A DNA stretch of 64,000 nt from Syntrophus sp034006265 (GTDB lineage: Bacteria; Desulfobacterota; Syntrophia; Syntrophales; Syntrophaceae), in contig JAVETB010000003.1 in NCBI GenBank assembly GCA_034006265.1, positions 1 to 64,000 of the forward strand. The letters are read 5' to 3'. The notes below the pieces were generated by a model. The model ran no database searches. It was not told the DNA's origin and was given only the letters and a program-made list of their open reading frames with translations. The position numbers and the translations under genes were made by a program. Position 1 is the first letter of the stretch. Each line of letters starts with the position of its first letter. Shown in pieces: positions 60,388 to 64,000 of the stretch.

Positions 60388-61098
60388 ATGAAGATTTCGA
60401 GGGAAGGGGCTGCAAAGACCCGCCAGAGCCTCCTGACAACGGCTGGTGAAATTTTTGGTGAAAAGGGCTACCGGGAAACCACGATTGCAGAAATCTGCCG
60501 GCGGGCTGGAACCAACATTGCAGCGGTGAACTATCACTTCGGCAGCAAGCAGGCCCTGTACATCGAAGCCTGGCGGCAGGCCTTTTCCGAATCCATTCAG
60601 GCCTACCCCCCCTCCGGTGGGGTGAGCGGAGATGCGCCGCCGGAAGAACGCCTTCGAGGCCAGGTCAGGGCGATCCTGAGGCGGATCACGGACCGGAACA
60701 ACAGGGAGTTTCTGTTCATGCAGCGGGAAATGGCCAATCCCACGGGGTTGCTGGAAGAGGTTCTCCGCGAGGAGATCGCCCCCCTGCAACAGAGGACGGA
60801 AGCCCTTGTTCGCGAGCTTCTCGGCGTCATGGTTCCCGAGCAGGAGGCAAAATTCTGCGAACTGAGCATCATCAGCCAGTGCATGAATCCCGTCGTGGCA
60901 GCCAGAGGCCGTGGGGAAAAAAACGGCGGGCGGAACAGCCCACTGGACATTGAAGACCTGGAGGCTTATGCGGATCATGTCGTCAATTTTTCGCTGGCCG
61001 GAATTCGGGCCGTGCGTAATGCATGGGAAGTAAGGAACAGGGGTAAAAAAGCCGGGAGACCGTCCGTCTCCCTCAAAGGTGGAAACCGCAGACCATGA
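60388..61098 (+). CDS. TetR-family regulator (CecR/DUF1956 type)
   Basis: This 236-residue regulator has an N-terminal helix-turn-helix (TTIAEICRRAGTNIAAVNYHFGSKQALY) and a C-terminal ligand domain of the CecR/YbiH type (REFLFMQREMANPTGL). It likely represses the efflux genes encoded immediately downstream, which overlap its stop by 4 bp, and itself. The effector is unknown. Confidence 0.88.
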   Translation: MKISREGAAKTRQSLLTTAGEIFGEKGYRETTIAEICRRAGTNIAAVNYHFGSKQALYIEAWRQAFSESIQAYPPSGGVSGDAPPEERLRGQVRAILRRITDRNNREFLFMQREMANPTGLLEEVLREEIAPLQQRTEALVRELLGVMVPEQEAKFCELSIISQCMNPVVAARGRGEKNGGRNSPLDIEDLEAYADHVVNFSLAGIRAVRNAWEVRNRGKKAGRPSVSLKGGNRRP

Positions 61099-62558
61099 AC
61101 ATACCTCGGACAACAATCGGCCGCAACGCGATGGCCCAAGCTTTCTGGGCGGCGGTGGCGGGAATTCTCCTGATCCTGGCGGGCTGCGCCACGGTAGGAC
61201 CCGACTATGTCCCTCCCGGAATGGATCTGCCGGGAAGCTGGAACAGCCCCCTTAAAGGCGGCCTGAGGGCCGGGGAAGAACCTTCCGCATCGCTGGCCGG
61301 ATGGTGGAAGACCCTGAACGATCCGGATCTCTCAAGCCTGACTGAGCGTGCGCTGGCAGGCAACCGCGATCTGAAGCAGGCCCAGGCGCGTGTCCGCCAG
61401 GCGCGCGCCAACCGGGGCATCATCCGGGCCGGGCTCTTTCCAACGCTGGATGCATCGGGCTCCGCCACCCGGAGCCGCAGCAGCGAAGAGGCCGGAATGG
61501 GAACAACCCGGAACTTTTACATGGCGGGGCTTGACGCCGGGTGGGAACTGGACCTCTTCGGCGGCATCCGGCGCTCCGTGGAGTCGGCTGATGCGGAGCT
61601 GGAAGCCAGTCGGGAGGATCTGCGCGACGTGCTGGTTTCCCTTCTCGCCGAGGTGGCTCTCAACTATGTGGATGTCCGCACCTATCAGGCCCGGCTGAGT
61701 GTGGCGGAAAGTAATCTGGCAACGCAGAGCGAAACCTTCGACCTGACCTCATGGCGGCAGCAGGCCGGCTTGAGCGACGAGGTGGCCGTTCAGCAGGCCC
61801 GCTACAACCTTGAAAGAACCCGCTCGCAGATACCGACCCTGCGGACAGGCCTTGAAGGGGCCAAAAACAACCTGGCCATCCTGCTCGGGGAGCCGCCGGG
61901 GAAAATACACGCTGAGCTGGAAGAGCGCAAGCCGATCCCGGCCGTCTCTCCCTCCCTTGCCGTGGGTGTTCCGGCGGATGTCCTTCGCCAGAGGCCTGAC
62001 GTGCGCAGGGCTGAGCGTCAGCTGGCGGCTCAAACCGCACGCATCGGCGTGGCTGAGGCGGAGCTCTATCCAAGACTGACCTTGAGCGGCTCCATCGGCC
62101 TGGAGTCCCTTTCCTCCAGCAGCCTGTTCTCCTCTGGAAGCCGGACGGCCAGCGGAGGGATCGGAATTTCATGGAGGATCTTCGATGCCGGCGCGATACG
62201 GCAGAACATCGAGGTTCAGAGCGCCCTCCAGGAGCAGCACCTGATGGCCTATGAAGCAGCGGTTCTAAACTCCCTCAAGGAAGTGGAAAACACCCTCACC
62301 GCCTTTGCGGAAGAGGAGCAGCGCCGGCAGGCCCTGGAGGCGGCGGTCCAGGCGGCCCGAAAGGCGGCGGAACAGTCCGGTTTCAAGTACCAGACCGGCC
62401 TCACGGATTTCGACAGTGTTCTGGAGGCCCAGCGCTCCCTTTTGACCTTTCAGGATGAACTGGCCCAGAGCGATGGAACGGTTGTTTCGAATCTCATTCG
62501 CCTCTACAAGGCCCTGGGCGGCGGATGGATCTCTCTGGACCCTGACAGCAAACATTGA
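61095..62558 (+). CDS. Outer-membrane efflux lipoprotein (NodT/TolC type)
   Basis: This 487-residue RND-type outer membrane factor has a lipobox (LAGCATVGPDY), two repeated TolC-like alpha-hairpin/beta-barrel halves (DLKQAQARVRQARANRGIIRAG, PDVRRAERQLAAQTARIGVAE) and a C-terminal YKALGGGW. It forms the exit duct for the MacA/MacB-type pump encoded downstream. Confidence 0.92.
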   Translation: MNIPRTTIGRNAMAQAFWAAVAGILLILAGCATVGPDYVPPGMDLPGSWNSPLKGGLRAGEEPSASLAGWWKTLNDPDLSSLTERALAGNRDLKQAQARVRQARANRGIIRAGLFPTLDASGSATRSRSSEEAGMGTTRNFYMAGLDAGWELDLFGGIRRSVESADAELEASREDLRDVLVSLLAEVALNYVDVRTYQARLSVAESNLATQSETFDLTSWRQQAGLSDEVAVQQARYNLERTRSQIPTLRTGLEGAKNNLAILLGEPPGKIHAELEERKPIPAVSPSLAVGVPADVLRQRPDVRRAERQLAAQTARIGVAEAELYPRLTLSGSIGLESLSSSSLFSSGSRTASGGIGISWRIFDAGAIRQNIEVQSALQEQHLMAYEAAVLNSLKEVENTLTAFAEEEQRRQALEAAVQAARKAAEQSGFKYQTGLTDFDSVLEAQRSLLTFQDELAQSDGTVVSNLIRLYKALGGGWISLDPDSKH

Positions 62559-62582
62559 AGGTAGAATTAAGGAAGAAAGGAA

Positions 62583-63896
62583 ATGAAAAAGTCCCCTGAC
62601 ATAGCCGATAAGGCCACAGATACCTCTGAAATTTCAAAGCTCCTCGAAGTTGATTCCTCACCAGGGCGCTTTTCGGCTTGGAAGAGATGGCGGATTCCGG
62701 TCCTGCTGCTGATCGTATTGGTGGCGGCTGTCGCCCTCATCGCCTCCTGGAAGGGACGAAATGCAGCAGGATCGGTGCGCTACGAAACGCAGCAGGTGCA
62801 GCGCGGTGACCTCACCGTGCTTGTCACCGCCACGGGCACCCTCCAGCCCACCAATTCCGTTGAGGTGGGCAGCGAACTGTCCGGAACCATTCGATCGGTG
62901 AAGGTCGACTTCAATGACCATGTAAAAGTCGGCCAGATCCTGGCCATCCTGGACACCTCCAAGCTGGAAGCAACCATCACCCAGTACCGTGCCGCTCTGG
63001 ATTCGGAAAAGGCAAAAGTTCTCCAGGCCGACGCCACCGTTGCGGAAACCCGGGCAAAACTGGCTCAGTTCAAGCGGGTCTGGGAGCTCAGCAACGGCAA
63101 AGTTCCCTCGCAGACGGAGATGGATGCCGCCGAAGCGGCCTATTCCCGTGCCAGGGCCAATGCGGCCAGCAGTCGTGCGGCTGTTTCCCAGGCCCAGGCC
63201 TCACTTTCCGCCAGTGAAACAGACCTGTCCAAATCGGTGATCCGATCCCCCATCAACGGCATCGTCCTCAACCGTAGCGTCGAGCCCGGCCAGACGGTAG
63301 CCGCTTCCATGACCACGCCTGTTCTGTTCAAACTCGCAGAGGATCTGGCGGAGATGGAACTGCAGGTGAATGTCGATGAAGCTGATGTGGGAAAGATCCG
63401 TGAGGGGCAGAAGGCCACGTTTACCGTAGACGCCTGGCCGGACCGCATCTTCCCGGCTCAGGTCGTGCAGGCCCGTTACGGTTCTACGACCACGGAAGGC
63501 GTTGTGACCTATACGACCATCCTCAATGTGGACAATTCGGATCTGTCCCTCCGGCCGGGGATGACCGCTACGGCGAGCATCACGGTCAACAGCGTGGAGA
63601 GCGCCATCCTGATTCCCAACAATGCGCTCCGCTTTACGCCGCCAATCCAGGCGGAGAAGAGGCCTTCCGGAGGACTGGTGGGCATGCTGCTGCCGCGCCC
63701 GCCCCGTCTTTCGTCCACGCCGCGCGAGAATTCCGCCGGCAAAAAGGGGCAGCAGGTCTGGGTTCTGCACGATGGGCAGCTCAAGGCGGTCCCGGTCACC
63801 GTCGGGGCCACCGATGGCGTTGTGACGGAAATGCGTTCCGGTGATCTCCGGCCGGGAATGGCGGTGGTGACCGATTCCGTGCTGGGGGCGAAATGA
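62583..63896 (+). CDS. Periplasmic adaptor (MacA-like)
   Basis: This 437-residue HlyD-family adaptor has an N-terminal membrane anchor (WRIPVLLLIVLVAAVALIASW). Lipoyl-like halves flank a coiled coil (residues about 110-215), then beta-barrel and membrane-proximal domains. The VLNRSVEPGQTV motif is typical of MacA. It joins the outer membrane factor to the ABC transporter whose gene begins four bases before its stop. Confidence 0.92.
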   Translation: MKKSPDIADKATDTSEISKLLEVDSSPGRFSAWKRWRIPVLLLIVLVAAVALIASWKGRNAAGSVRYETQQVQRGDLTVLVTATGTLQPTNSVEVGSELSGTIRSVKVDFNDHVKVGQILAILDTSKLEATITQYRAALDSEKAKVLQADATVAETRAKLAQFKRVWELSNGKVPSQTEMDAAEAAYSRARANAASSRAAVSQAQASLSASETDLSKSVIRSPINGIVLNRSVEPGQTVAASMTTPVLFKLAEDLAEMELQVNVDEADVGKIREGQKATFTVDAWPDRIFPAQVVQARYGSTTTEGVVTYTTILNVDNSDLSLRPGMTATASITVNSVESAILIPNNALRFTPPIQAEKRPSGGLVGMLLPRPPRLSSTPRENSAGKKGQQVWVLHDGQLKAVPVTVGATDGVVTEMRSGDLRPGMAVVTDSVLGAK

Positions 63897-64000
63897 AGGA
63901 CCTTTCCGGACACCCCCTGATCGTTCTAAAGGGGGTCACCAAAATCTTCGGTGAAGGACAGGCGGCGGTAGAAGCGCTGCGCGGCGTTGATCTGCGCATC
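63893..64000 (+). CDS. MacB-like ABC transporter, 5' end only
   Basis: The first 36 codons lie in the window (LIVLKGVTKIFGEGQAAVEALRGVDLRI), matching the N-terminus of MacB/LolD-type ATPases. The ATG overlaps the adaptor gene by 4 bp (ATGA). The rest lies beyond the right edge. By context it is the ATPase/permease of the tripartite export pump. Confidence 0.85.
   Translation, partial: MKDLSGHPLIVLKGVTKIFGEGQAAVEALRGVDLRI

Noticed and set aside
1..64000. CRISPR arrays, tRNA or rRNA genes
   Set aside because: No regularly spaced direct repeats and no recognisable tRNA or rRNA stretches were found by reading; short tRNAs could be missed by eye.

Overview
The window looks like chromosomal DNA of a strictly anaerobic deltaproteobacterium. 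A Syntrophus or Syntrophales relative is my best guess. The basis is the gene content: stand-alone heterodisulfide-reductase (Hdr) type Fe-S proteins, MinD-type ATPases carrying ferredoxin domains, many NifX/orange-protein (ORP) domain proteins, tungstate uptake, a pyruvoyl arginine decarboxylase and Gly-rich DUF5320 proteins, at roughly 50-55% GC by eye. No rRNA, tRNA or CRISPR array was seen.

Layout. 0-8 kb: an IS1634-type insertion sequence has landed in the 3' end of an O-antigen polymerase-like gene. The rest of that minus-strand surface-polysaccharide operon follows (deacetylase-like protein, flippase, GNAT and hexapeptide acyltransferases). 8-13.4 kb: a tight minus-strand operon of HdrC-, HdrB-, HdrA-like and HdrD-like proteins plus an amidohydrolase. 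14-18.7 kb: UDP-sugar genes (WbpA-like dehydrogenase, WbpE-like aminotransferase, and a WbpB-WbpD fusion) for a diacetamido-uronic acid. 19.7-23 kb: assorted small genes (zinc-ribbon protein, flavodoxin, M20 peptidase, DUF6868, TauE). 23.4-26.3 kb: a zinc/manganese-type ABC importer behind a ribbon-helix-helix/zinc-finger regulator, with an operator-like palindrome inside a sigma70-type promoter.

26.5-45.2 kb is the most interesting part. Two paralogous sigma54 activators whose PAS domains share a C-x8-C-x3-C motif flank two MinD-type ATPases with ferredoxin inserts, four NifX/ORP-fold proteins, a NifU-type scaffold, a membrane-anchored NifU-like/DUF3343 fusion, two Mrp/Nbp35 ATPases, a DsrE-like protein, a metallo-beta-lactamase-fold protein, a pyruvoyl arginine decarboxylase and a tungstate/molybdate ABC importer. 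The core resembles the ORP complex of Desulfovibrio, but the accessory genes point to an expanded metal/Fe-S cluster handling system. A TTGCA-motif cluster lies upstream of the MinD genes, and a 12-bp piece of it recurs in front of the second NifX gene pair.

45.2-55.9 kb: metal-related genes (CDF transporter fused to a NifX domain, radical SAM, FmdB zinc ribbon, TrmO, ZIP transporter, DUF364-type protein), then a three-gene FAD/Fe-S oxidoreductase (GlcD-like, HdrD/GlcF-like, and a third Fe-S protein), gamma carbonic anhydrase, MoaA and two DUF5320-type proteins. 56.3-64 kb: hotdog thioesterase, release factor 3, a TIGR03790-type exported protein, then a plus-strand TetR - outer-membrane efflux lipoprotein - MacA - MacB (cut by the window end) export operon. 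All functions are inferred from sequence reading alone; no database search was run.
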